Assembly: GCA_905200615.1 (NCBI GenBank)
Contig: CAJKLB010000037.1
Location: 1 to 24,475, forward strand
Direction of reading: 5' to 3'
Source: an uncultured Selenomonadales bacterium
GTDB lineage: Bacteria > Bacillota > Clostridia > Christensenellales > QALW01
DNA length: 24,475 bases
The position numbers and the translations under genes are program-made. Positions 1 through 7,001 of this stretch are shown here, piece after piece. The stretch's first letter is position 1. The number at the start of each line of letters is the position of its first letter. Under the pieces are notes generated by a model. That model saw only the letters and a list, made by a program, of their open reading frames with translations. It ran no database searches and was not told the DNA's origin.

Positions 1-108
1 CTTCTATTCGCTACTCTTTTTTTGCCTTTTGTCACTCATCATTGTAACACATACATATCCCAAAGAAACATCGTCAAACAAATAAAAAAAGCAATTTACA
101 TCAAAAAA

Positions 109-139
109 ATTGTGTAAACATTTATGCAGTTTACACAAT
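109..139. repeat. Perfect 11-bp inverted repeat upstream of feo
   Basis: ATTGTGTAAAC (109-119) and GTTTACACAAT (129-139) are exact reverse complements separated by 9 nt. No run of T follows, so it looks more like a protein-binding palindrome than a terminator. The factor is unknown. The rest of positions 1-217 is AT-rich and holds no coding region that I can support on either strand. Confidence 0.6.
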
Positions 140-144
140 AATTC

Positions 145-162
145 AGTTAGAAAATCCTAACT
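145..162. promoter_or_regulatory. Degenerate operator-like palindrome
   Basis: AGTTAGAAAATCCTAACT has the 18-bp length and outer GTTAG/CTAAC arms of the operators found downstream, but lacks the inner C and G of the core. It lies about 55 bp upstream of the feo -35 box. It could be a weak extra site for the DtxR-like repressor or a decayed copy. Confidence 0.35.
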
Positions 163-217
163 AAATGACTGATTTTCCAAAACTGAAATCCGGATATAAA
201 AATCCTGAAAAAACCTA

Positions 218-246
218 TTGACAAACGGACAGCAGACAGATATAAT
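218..246 (+). promoter_or_regulatory. feo operon promoter
   Basis: A consensus -35 TTGACA (218-223) and -10 TATAAT (241-246) are separated by exactly 17 nt. Transcription would start near 253, directly at the first operator palindrome, so a bound repressor would block initiation. This is among the strongest-looking promoters in the window. Confidence 0.88.
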
Positions 247-253
247 AATATTT

Positions 254-271
254 GGTTAGCGAGGGCTAACC
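254..271. promoter_or_regulatory. Metal-repressor operator 1 (feo start site)
   Basis: GGTTAGCGAGGGCTAACC has perfect 7-bp arms around a 4-nt centre. It begins 8 nt after the -10 box and covers the expected start site. The GGTTAG/CTAACC halves match the half-sites of the classical DtxR/IdeR box, but are set further apart. Assignment to the DtxR-like protein at 3593-3997 is inferred from co-location and repetition. Confidence 0.75.
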
Positions 272-287
272 TATATCTAAAGCGTAA

Positions 288-305
288 GGTTAGCAAATGC
301 TAATT
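288..305. promoter_or_regulatory. Metal-repressor operator 2 (feo leader)
   Basis: GGTTAGCAAATGCTAATT is a second copy of the operator, 34 bp after the first and about 35-52 nt downstream of the start site. It contains an ATG at 297 that has no ribosome site, so that ATG is an operator base triplet and not the feoA start. Confidence 0.72.
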
Positions 306-344
306 GTAAATACAGTCTCATTGGGAACAAAGAAGGGATATAAT

Positions 345-557
345 ATGATGCCGCTTACACTGGCAGTTGTCGGAGAAGAAAATATAATCAAAAAAATCGG
401 AGGAAAGCAGGAAGTCAAGGCTCACCTCGAAAATCTTGGATTTGTAGTGGGAGGAGCTGTTACGGTGATTAACACCATCGGCGGGAATGTTATTGTAAAT
501 GTTAAAGAATCCCGCATTGCAATCAGTAAGGAAATGGCACAGAAAATTATGATCTGA
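345..557 (+). CDS. feoA: FeoA family protein (first copy)
   Basis: This small cytoplasmic SH3-like protein of about 70 residues starts MMPLTLAVVGE and contains the family's pattern of a lead-in strand, a helix with a conserved Gly (HLENLGFVVGG) and a terminal beta-strand (GNVIVNVKESRIAI). FeoA proteins bind the FeoB transporter and are needed for ferrous iron uptake. I choose ATG 345, or 348 just after it, because AGAAGGGA (331-338) sits 6-9 nt upstream. The longer frame from 297 would start inside an operator without a ribosome site and add 16 unrelated residues. It is the first gene of the feo operon, followed by a second, distinct FeoA. Its expression should be repressed by iron through the two operators in its leader. 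Confidence 0.88.
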   Translation: MMPLTLAVVGEENIIKKIGGKQEVKAHLENLGFVVGGAVTVINTIGGNVIVNVKESRIAISKEMAQKIMI

Positions 558-606
558 TTTTCTGTGGCAGTTGTACTTAAAATACTTTTTAAGGAGGAGA
601 ACAAGC

Positions 607-828
607 ATGAAAACACTGAGAGATGCCAAAGTCGGCGATACGGTCAGGGTTGTCAAGCTCCACGGCGAAGGAGCGGTCAAGCGCCGTATTATGGACATGG
701 GGCTTACCAAGGGTGTAGAGGTACATATCCGCAAGGTAGCGCCTCTAGGCGATCCGGTTGAGGTTACGGTTCGCGGTTATGAGCTTTCAATTCGTAAAGC
801 AGACGCGGAAATGATTGAAATAGAATAG
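607..828 (+). CDS. feoA: FeoA family protein (second copy)
   Basis: This is a 73-residue FeoA-type protein (MKTLRDAKVGDTVRVVKLHG onwards) with the hallmark RRIMDMGLTKGVEVHIRKVAPLGDP segment, which is closer to the FeoA consensus than the first copy. ATG 607 is preceded by AAGGAGGA (591-598). An in-frame extension to 571 would include that ribosome site and is unlikely. It lies 49 nt after the first feoA and ends with a TAG stop. Paired divergent FeoA proteins before one feoB are common in Clostridia. They probably act as separate cytosolic partners of FeoB, but which is essential cannot be told from sequence. Confidence 0.93.
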   Translation: MKTLRDAKVGDTVRVVKLHGEGAVKRRIMDMGLTKGVEVHIRKVAPLGDPVEVTVRGYELSIRKADAEMIEIE

Positions 829-843
829 GCTTAAACGGATTAA

Positions 844-868
844 GGGGAAAATGCTCCCCATATTTTTT
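844..868 (+). terminator. Hairpin between feoA2 and feoB
   Basis: GGGGA (844-848) pairs with TCCCC (855-859) across a 6-nt loop, and a T-rich stretch (861-868) follows. It resembles a modest intrinsic terminator that would let only part of feo transcription continue into feoB. Confidence 0.5.
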
Positions 869-876
869 GAAGCATT

Positions 877-894
877 GGTTAGCGATTGCTAATC
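877..894. promoter_or_regulatory. Metal-repressor operator 3 (before feoB)
   Basis: GGTTAGCGATTGCTAATC keeps the TTAGC-N4-GCTAA core. It sits between the feoA2-feoB hairpin and the feoB ribosome site (AGTGAGGA, 900-907). No convincing promoter precedes it, so it may act on elongating polymerase or on a weak internal start. Confidence 0.68.
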
Positions 895-914
895 AAGAAA
901 GTGAGGAATGACAT

Positions 915-3332
915 ATGGATTTGCGAATTGCCCTTGCGGGTAACCCGAACAGTGGTAAAACAACCCTGTTCAACGCACTGACCGGTTCCAACCAGTTTGT
1001 AGGAAACTGGCCGGGCGTTACGGTCGAAAAAAAGGAAGGAAAACTGAAAAAGCACAATGATGTTGTGATCACCGACCTTCCGGGTATTTATTCTCTATCT
1101 CCCTACACACTGGAGGAAGTGGTGGCAAGAAATTATCTTATCACCGAGCGTCCTGATGCAATTTTAAACATCATCGATGGCACAAACCTTGAAAGGAATC
1201 TGTACCTTACCACACAGTTAACTGAGCTTGGTATACCTGTTGTTGTTGCCATCAACATGATGGATGTTGTGAAGAAGAACGGAGATAAGATCAATACGGA
1301 GGAGCTTTCCCGTGAGCTTGGCTGCAAGGTGGTTGAAATTTCCGCTTTGAAAGGCACCGGCATTATGGATGCTGCGGAAGCTGCTATCGATGCGGCACAA
1401 AACGGCAAGACTGTTCCGATGCATACCTTCTCAGGTACTGTAGAGCATGCACTGGCTCATATCGAGGAGGCGGCGGTACATAATCTTCCCGAGGAACAGC
1501 AGCGTTGGTATGCTATCAAGATTTTTGAACGCGACGATAAGGTGCTCGAACAGATAAAGCTTGATAAGTCGGTTCTGGAGCACATTGAAACAGATATAAA
1601 GGCGGTGGAAGATGAACTGGACGACGATGCGGAATCCATCATCACGAATGAACGCTATGTTTATATCGGTCAGATTATTAAAGGCTGTTACAAGAAAAAG
1701 TCTGCCGGTAAGCTTTCGACCTCCGATAAGATCGATAAGGTTGTTACCAACCGTTTTGCAGCTCTCCCGATTTTTGCGGTTGTCATGTTCCTTGTTTATT
1801 ATATCGCAGTTTCTACCGTCGGTACCTTTGCGACCGACTGGGCAAATGACGGTGTGTTCGGTGACGGATGGCATCTGTTCGGCATCGGTACCTCTGCTTA
1901 TGACGATGCTATGACCGATTATGCGGTCAATAATGTCTGGACCGATGAAATGATCTCACTTGTAAATGCTGCGGCAGATAAGGGCGTAATCGGCGCCGAA
2001 GATATTCAGGGTGCGATTGCAGACGAGGATTTTGGCGCTTTTGATGAAGCCTACGGTTCCTATGCCGATTCTTTGGCTGAGGAGGGCTTTGATATTTCCG
2101 CAATTTATGATACGGCGCTCGGAGAAGAGGCAGAGGGCGTGCCCGATCCGTCTGAATACGGCGTATGGGTACCCGGTATTCCCGTGCTTGTCGAAAATGG
2201 ACTTGAAGCCATCAATACCCCCGAATGGCTGAACGGTCTGCTCCTTGACGGTATTATCGGCGGTGTCGGTGCGGTTCTTGGCTTTGTACCGCAGATGCTT
2301 GTACTGTTTATCCTCCTTGCTTTCCTTGAATCTTGCGGATATATGGCTCGCATCGCCTTCGTTCTTGACCGTATCTTCCGAAAATTCGGTCTTTCGGGTA
2401 AATCCTTTATTCCGATGCTCATTGGCACCGGCTGCGGTGTTCCCGGAATTATGGCGTCCCGTACAATCGAAAACGAGCGCGACCGCCGCATGACGATTAT
2501 GACCACAACCTTTATCCCTTGCGGAGCAAAGCTTCCGATTATTGCTCTTATCGCCTCTGCACTGTTCGGAGGTGCATGGTGGGTAGCACCGAGCGCATAT
2601 TTTATCGGTATTGCTGCCATCATTATTTCAGGTATCATGCTTAAAAAGACAAAGATGTTTGCCGGCGATCCCGCTCCCTTTGTTATGGAGTTGCCCGCAT
2701 ACCACTGGCCGACCGTCGGTAATGTGCTTCGTTCCATGTGGGAACGTGCATGGTCGTTTATTAAAAAGGCAGGAACTATTATCCTACTTTCCTCTATCAT
2801 CATTTGGGCAGGTTCCTGCTTCGGTATGATGGACGGCTCGTTTGCCTTCAGCACAGAGATGGAGCTTGAAGACAGTGTTCTAGGTATGATAGGCAATGCA
2901 CTTTGCTGGATCTTTGCCCCGCTCGGCTTCGGTAATATCAAGGCGACGGTTGCAACCATTATGGGACTTGTTGCTAAGGAAGAGGTTGTCGGAGTATTCG
3001 GTGTCCTTGATTTCGAGGGAATGACTCAACTTGCCGCTTATTCTTTCCTCGTATTCAATCTGCTGTGTGCTCCGTGCTTTGCAGCAATCGGCGCTATCAA
3101 GCGTGAAATGAACAGCGCCAAGTGGACTTGGTTTGCCATCGGTTATCAGTGCGTGTTTGCCTATGCAATCTCTCTAATGATTTATCAGTTCGGCTCGGTA
3201 TTCACCGGAGGTCTGAATGTAATCGGCTTGATCGCAGCGATTGCGGTACTTGCAGTTATGGTCTATATGCTGTTCATCAAGAAATATTCAGAAGCTACAA
3301 AGCTTACCAAAAGCGTTAAGGTGACAAAATAA
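915..3332 (+). CDS. feoB: Ferrous iron transporter FeoB
   Basis: This 805-residue inner-membrane Fe(II) transporter begins with a G-protein domain: P-loop GNPNSGKT (9-16), switch region NWPGVTVEKKEGK, DLPG (about 54-57) and the FeoB-type G4 motif NMMD (about 113-116). A helical GDI-like region follows, then the membrane part with the two Gate cores containing GTGCGVPG and IPCGAKLP, and a later CAPCFAAIGA segment. ATG 915 is preceded by AGTGAGGA. An acidic loop of about 135 residues (roughly 305-440) lies between the first membrane helix and the first Gate helix and is longer than in typical FeoBs. It follows two feoA genes and precedes a FeoB-associated Cys-rich protein, a standard clostridial order. 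An operator at 877-894 implies iron repression. Confidence 0.97.
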   Translation: MDLRIALAGNPNSGKTTLFNALTGSNQFVGNWPGVTVEKKEGKLKKHNDVVITDLPGIYSLSPYTLEEVVARNYLITERPDAILNIIDGTNLERNLYLTTQLTELGIPVVVAINMMDVVKKNGDKINTEELSRELGCKVVEISALKGTGIMDAAEAAIDAAQNGKTVPMHTFSGTVEHALAHIEEAAVHNLPEEQQRWYAIKIFERDDKVLEQIKLDKSVLEHIETDIKAVEDELDDDAESIITNERYVYIGQIIKGCYKKKSAGKLSTSDKIDKVVTNRFAALPIFAVVMFLVYYIAVSTVGTFATDWANDGVFGDGWHLFGIGTSAYDDAMTDYAVNNVWTDEMISLVNAAADKGVIGAEDIQGAIADEDFGAFDEAYGSYADSLAEEGFDISAIYDTALGEEAEGVPDPSEYGVWVPGIPVLVENGLEAINTPEWLNGLLLDGIIGGVGAVLGFVPQMLVLFILLAFLESCGYMARIAFVLDRIFRKFGLSGKSFIPMLIGTGCGVPGIMASRTIENERDRRMTIMTTTFIPCGAKLPIIALIASALFGGAWWVAPSAYFIGIAAIIISGIMLKKTKMFAGDPAPFVMELPAYHWPTVGNVLRSMWERAWSFIKKAGTIILLSSIIIWAGSCFGMMDGSFAFSTEMELEDSVLGMIGNALCWIFAPLGFGNIKATVATIMGLVAKEEVVGVFGVLDFEGMTQLAAYSFLVFNLLCAPCFAAIGAIKREMNSAKWTWFAIGYQCVFAYAISLMIYQFGSVFTGGLNVIGLIAAIAVLAVMVYMLFIKKYSEATKLTKSVKVTK

Positions 3333-3357
3333 ATTATTATGAACAGGAGGTAAGAAT

Positions 3358-3531
3358 GTGCTTGCTTGGCTAACGGAAAACATAGCAACAATTATTATCT
3401 GTGCTGTTTTACTTGCTGTCGTTTCGGCAATTATCGTCAGCATGATAAAAAACAAGAAAAAAGGAAAATCCTCCTGTGGATGCGGATGCGCAAACTGCCC
3501 GATGAGCGGTTCTTGCAATCCTAAAAAATAA
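3358..3531 (+). CDS. FeoB-associated Cys-rich membrane protein
   Basis: This 57-residue protein has an N-terminal membrane helix (ENIATIIICAVLLAVVSAII), a basic stretch (KNKKKGK) and a Cys-rich tail (SSCGCGCANCPMSGSCNPKK). This is the FeoB-associated Cys-rich family found just after feoB in Firmicutes, thought to handle Fe(II) leaving FeoB at the membrane. The start is GTG at 3358, 7 nt after a perfect AGGAGG (3345-3350). The overlapping ATG at 3356 is in another frame and stops after five codons. It is the last gene before a strong terminator. Iron handling by the cysteines is inferred from the family and position. Confidence 0.9.
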   Translation: MLAWLTENIATIIICAVLLAVVSAIIVSMIKNKKKGKSSCGCGCANCPMSGSCNPKK

Positions 3532-3537
3532 AGTTTC

Positions 3538-3578
3538 AGGGAGACGCAGGATAAAGACCGGCGTCTCCCTAATTTTTT
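3538..3578 (+). terminator. Strong intrinsic terminator after the feo genes
   Basis: AGGGAGACGC (3538-3547) pairs perfectly with GCGTCTCCCT (3561-3570) and is followed by AATTTTTT. Only a few bases separate the T-run from the ribosome site of the next gene, leaving no room for a promoter. Downstream expression therefore probably depends on readthrough. Confidence 0.9.
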
Positions 3579-3584
3579 CACGGA

Positions 3585-3602
3585 GGTTAGCGATGGCTAA
3601 TA
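3585..3602. promoter_or_regulatory. Metal-repressor operator 4 (over the repressor's own start)
   Basis: GGTTAGCGATGGCTAATA overlaps the end of the CGGAGG ribosome site (3581-3586) and contains the ATG (3593) of the DtxR-like gene. This position suggests autoregulation by blocking elongation just past the terminator. Confidence 0.7.
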
Positions 3603-3997
3603 CGAATGCAAACAAACTATCCGCCTCCCATATACGGTATTTGCTCGTTTTGAAAAAACTTGCCGCCTCGGATTTAGGAGTACGAAGCGTCGAATTGGCT
3701 GCCGAACTCGGCGTAAGCAAGCCGAGTGTTTGTAATATGCTTTGCGTATTGGCTGAAATGAAGCTCGTAGATAAACAACCTCGCAGTATCGTTTATTTAA
3801 CACAATCTGGGAATCAAATGGCTGAAAAATACTCAGAATACTACGACGCAGTATTTGCAATATTGACGAAATATATTTCCCAGAACTGTATTGCCCCGGA
3901 AGCGGTTTGCTCCTTGATTGCCGGAATGACGGAGGATAGTCTTGAAGAACTATGCTTTAGTATAACGAATAAAACAAATGAAACTAAAATATTTTAG
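3593..3997 (+). CDS. DtxR/MntR-like metal-dependent repressor, short form
   Basis: This is a 134-residue winged-helix regulator. Residues about 13-75 match the DtxR/MntR DNA-binding domain: RYLLVLKKLA, the helix-turn-helix VRSVELAAELGVSKPSVCNML and the wing with YLTQSGNQMAEKY. A short C-terminal helical dimer domain follows and there is no SH3-like domain, so the length is MntR-like. My alignment by eye places none of MntR's Asp8, Glu11, His77, Glu99, Glu102 or His103 in matching positions. Cysteines (QNC, AVCSL) lie where the metal site would be. It starts at ATG 3593 inside an operator and is followed after 13 nt by the ABC ATPase gene. It most likely controls the feo genes and the distal operator-bearing units. 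The sensed metal is inferred to be iron. Confidence 0.8.
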   Translation: MANTNANKLSASHIRYLLVLKKLAASDLGVRSVELAAELGVSKPSVCNMLCVLAEMKLVDKQPRSIVYLTQSGNQMAEKYSEYYDAVFAILTKYISQNCIAPEAVCSLIAGMTEDSLEELCFSITNKTNETKIF

Positions 3998-4010
3998 GAG
4001 GAAAACATAA

Positions 4011-4712
4011 ATGCCGATTGTTGAATTTAAAAATGTCAGCCGTGTATATAAAAGCGGTGATCATGAATTAAAAGCCCTTGACGGCGTGAACTTTTCACTT
4101 GAAGAAGGAAAATTCGTTGTAATATTAGGTCCTTCCGGTGCCGGAAAAAGCACACTTCTTAACCTGCTCGGAGGACTTGACAGTCCTACAAGCGGGAAGA
4201 TTTATGTAGAAGGAAAGGATATTTCTGCTCTTTCAAATGACCGGCTTGCCGAATACAGAGCCGCTACGGTCGGTTTTGTATTTCAGTTCTATAACCTTGT
4301 TCCGACGTTAACGGTAAAGGAAAATGTGGCTCTTGTCAAAGAAATCGCATCGGATGCACTGTCTTCGGAAGAAATGATTGCCGAGGTCGGACTTTCCAAC
4401 CATCTGAACAATTTCCCATCCGAGCTTTCGGGAGGTGAACAGCAGCGCGTTTCGATTGCCCGTGCCCTTGCTAAAAATCCTAAAATTCTTCTCTGCGATG
4501 AGCCTACCGGTGCCCTTGATTCCGAAACAGGAGTTATGGTATTAAAGCTCCTACTGTCTATGGCAAGAAGCTACGGAAAAACTATTGTAATTGTTACCCA
4601 CAATCAAAATATTGCAAAAATGGCGGATGTTGTAATTCGGGTTAAAAACGGGAAAATACGCTCTTTAGAGGAGCAACCGAACCCAATGAGTGCCGATGAA
4701 GTGGAGTGGTAA
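4011..4712 (+). CDS. ABC transporter ATPase, LolD/MacB (FtsE) type
   Basis: This 233-residue cytoplasmic ATPase has Walker A GPSGAGKST (about 43-51), a Q-loop in FVFQFYNLVP, signature LSGGEQQ, Walker B ILLCDEPTGALD and an H-loop VTHN. The GALDSETG segment and size are typical of ATPases that drive FtsX-like permeases. AGGAGG lies just upstream of ATG 4011, and the stop is 1 nt from the start of its permease. It belongs to an operon with the DtxR-like repressor and the AraC activator. The pump is therefore probably part of the metal response, moving a peptide, lipid or metallophore out of the cell, or passing a mechanical signal. The substrate is unknown. Confidence 0.93.
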   Translation: MPIVEFKNVSRVYKSGDHELKALDGVNFSLEEGKFVVILGPSGAGKSTLLNLLGGLDSPTSGKIYVEGKDISALSNDRLAEYRAATVGFVFQFYNLVPTLTVKENVALVKEIASDALSSEEMIAEVGLSNHLNNFPSELSGGEQQRVSIARALAKNPKILLCDEPTGALDSETGVMVLKLLLSMARSYGKTIVIVTHNQNIAKMADVVIRVKNGKIRSLEEQPNPMSADEVEW

Positions 4713-4713
4713 T

Positions 4714-6993
4714 ATGCTGTTTCGCAAATTATTAAGAACAATGGGGTTATATAAGGCACAGTTTATCTCAATGATTATTATGATAGCCCTTGGAATCGGA
4801 ATTTTTGTCGGCTTCAATATGGAATGGGTAAGTATTGATAAAAATGCAAACGGCTTTTTAGAGGAAACCGGATTTGCAGATTTCCGTGTCATTTCCGAAA
4901 AGGGATTATCTAAGGAAGATGCCGATAGCATTGCTTCCCTTGACGGAGTAGATAAAGCTTCCCGTTATCTGTCTGTTCAGGCTGATGTGAAAGAAAAAGA
5001 CGGAGATACGGTATCTCTCACCGTAACTGAAAATGCAGAAATATCAGGCTTTGCTTTAATGGACGGAGAAAGCTACGATGCAACAAGTAATGACGGAATA
5101 TGGCTTTCCGATAAATATGCTAATGCTAACGGAATTAAACTTGGTGACAGTATAACCTTTGAGTATAAAAACATTGAATTTAAAGGAATTGTTAAAGGAC
5201 TTATTAAATCAGGCGAGCATATGGTATGCGTTCGTGATGAAACACAGATAATGCCCGATTATAATACCCACGGCTTTGCGTATATTTCTCCTGCTATGTA
5301 TAAGGAAACGGCAGGATTTGATTATTATCCTCAAATCAATGCAATCTCAAACCTTTCCAAAAAAGAGTTTGCAGATAAGGCAGATGAAGCTTTAGACACA
5401 ACCCTTATGATACTGACAAAGGATGAAACCGTTTCCTATGCCGGACCTCAAGGTGAGATTGACGAGGGAAAGACTATGGGAAGCATACTTCCGGTTCTGT
5501 TTTTGCTGATTGCCGTGCTGACTATGGTTACTACGATGCACAGAGTCGCCGCAAAAGAAAAGACACAAATAGGCACACTTAAAGCTCTCGGCTTTAAGGA
5601 CAAAAGGATTTTGCGCCATTACACCTCCTATGCCTTTATGATTGGAATTATAGGAACGGTTTTGGGAATTGCGTTAGGCTATTTTGTTGCTTGGCTTGTC
5701 CTTAATCCAAACGGTATGATGGCAACCTACATTGATATTCCCGAATGGAAACTCTACCTACCTTGGTTTTGTGTTGTTATCCTTGTGCTGATTCTGGCAC
5801 TTTTAGCCCTTATCGGTTTTCTGTCTGTACGGCAGATGCTGAAAGGCACTGCGGCGGATGCCCTTCGCCCTTACGCCCCGAAAAAGATGAAACGGTTACT
5901 GCTTGAAAAAACCGCACTTTGGAAAAAACTCGGCTTTGGGGCGCAGTGGAATCTGCGTGACAGTATGCGGCATAAATCAAGGACAATGATGACCCTTATC
6001 GGTGTTGTAGGTTGCGCTCTTATTGTTGTGGCGGCACTTGGCATGGGCGACACTATGGATGCGTTTTTGGATATGTACTACGGGGACGCTTTGCATTACA
6101 GCTCCCGAATCAACCTGTCGGAGCAGGCGTCCTATGAAAAGACCGATGAACTGATAGAAAAATATGAGGGCGATTACAGTGCGTCGGTGGCGGTTAAAAT
6201 CGAGGAAAAAGCAGTATCCCTTGACATTTATCACACACCGAGCGACCTTGTCAGGTTCCCTGACGAGGATAACAACTTTGTGGAAATAAAGAATGACGGT
6301 GTGTATCTGTGTATGCGCTTGGCGGAGGAATTTAATCTGTCAAAGGGGGATACCTTTGAAGTAAGCCCCTACGGCTCGGATAAAACCTATACCTTAAAAG
6401 TTGCAGGTGTCATTCGTTCCGTATCGGAAAATATGGTGATTTCTCCCGAATATGCAGAAAGTATAGAATTGCCGTATACCGTAAACGCCATATACACCGA
6501 AACCGATAAAACAGATATTTCCTCCGACAGTGCTATCGCTTCGGTTCAATCCAAAAAGGCAATTATCGATTCTTTTGACAGTATGATGGAACTGATGAAC
6601 CTGATGATTCTCATTTTCATCGTTGCCGCCATTGTGCTCGGAGTGGTCGTGCTTTATAATCTCGGAGTGATGAGTTATACCGAGCGTTACCGTGAAATGG
6701 CGACGCTGAAGGTGGTGGGCTTTAAGGACAGAAAAATCGGGGCATTGCTTATAGGGCAGAACCTTTGGATTTCGCTTATTGGTGTTATAATCGGTATTCC
6801 TCTCGGTGCGGCTGTTCTTGATTACCTTATGTATGCACTTGCATCGGAATATGAAATGAAAACGGTAATTAACATTTCTACCTATCTTGTAAGCATTCTT
6901 CTCACTGTGGGAATGTCGTTTTTAGTTAGCCTAATAGTTTCAAGAAAGAACAGAAAAATTGATATGGTTGAGGCACTGAAAGGTGCGGAGTAA
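4714..6993 (+). CDS. FtsX-like ABC permease with two MacB-type external domains
   Basis: This 759-residue membrane protein has an N-terminal helix (about 17-34), a large external domain and three helices starting near 258. A second core begins near 425 with another helix and external domain, and three C-terminal helices follow. This duplicated layout is that of LolCE/MacB-like ABC4-type permeases. Each FtsX unit has its cytoplasmic coupling segment (TLKALGFKDKRI, TLKVVGFKDRKI). I use ATG 4714, which abuts the ATPase stop, rather than an upstream in-frame ATG that would lie inside the ATPase gene. It works with the preceding ATPase. The transported molecule is not predictable. Its 3' end lies 8 nt from the AraC gene, indicating one transcript. 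Confidence 0.92.
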   Translation: MLFRKLLRTMGLYKAQFISMIIMIALGIGIFVGFNMEWVSIDKNANGFLEETGFADFRVISEKGLSKEDADSIASLDGVDKASRYLSVQADVKEKDGDTVSLTVTENAEISGFALMDGESYDATSNDGIWLSDKYANANGIKLGDSITFEYKNIEFKGIVKGLIKSGEHMVCVRDETQIMPDYNTHGFAYISPAMYKETAGFDYYPQINAISNLSKKEFADKADEALDTTLMILTKDETVSYAGPQGEIDEGKTMGSILPVLFLLIAVLTMVTTMHRVAAKEKTQIGTLKALGFKDKRILRHYTSYAFMIGIIGTVLGIALGYFVAWLVLNPNGMMATYIDIPEWKLYLPWFCVVILVLILALLALIGFLSVRQMLKGTAADALRPYAPKKMKRLLLEKTALWKKLGFGAQWNLRDSMRHKSRTMMTLIGVVGCALIVVAALGMGDTMDAFLDMYYGDALHYSSRINLSEQASYEKTDELIEKYEGDYSASVAVKIEEKAVSLDIYHTPSDLVRFPDEDNNFVEIKNDGVYLCMRLAEEFNLSKGDTFEVSPYGSDKTYTLKVAGVIRSVSENMVISPEYAESIELPYTVNAIYTETDKTDISSDSAIASVQSKKAIIDSFDSMMELMNLMILIFIVAAIVLGVVVLYNLGVMSYTERYREMATLKVVGFKDRKIGALLIGQNLWISLIGVIIGIPLGAAVLDYLMYALASEYEMKTVINISTYLVSILLTVGMSFLVSLIVSRKNRKIDMVEALKGAE

Positions 6994-7001
6994 AGCGAAA
7001 A

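Noticed and set aside
297..344. Upstream in-frame ATG extending the first FeoA by 16 residues
   Set aside because: It lies inside an operator, has no ribosome site, and the extension does not resemble FeoA; ATG 345/348 has one.
2105..2959. Long minus-strand open frame of 284 codons opposite feoB
   Set aside because: Shadow of feoB: no ribosome site or promoter and a low-complexity translation.
6922..6940. Sequence like a classical DtxR box (GTTAGCCTAA) near the end of the permease gene
   Set aside because: It is ordinary coding sequence (VSLIVS), has the wrong spacing for this window's operators, and matches only the centre of the classical box.
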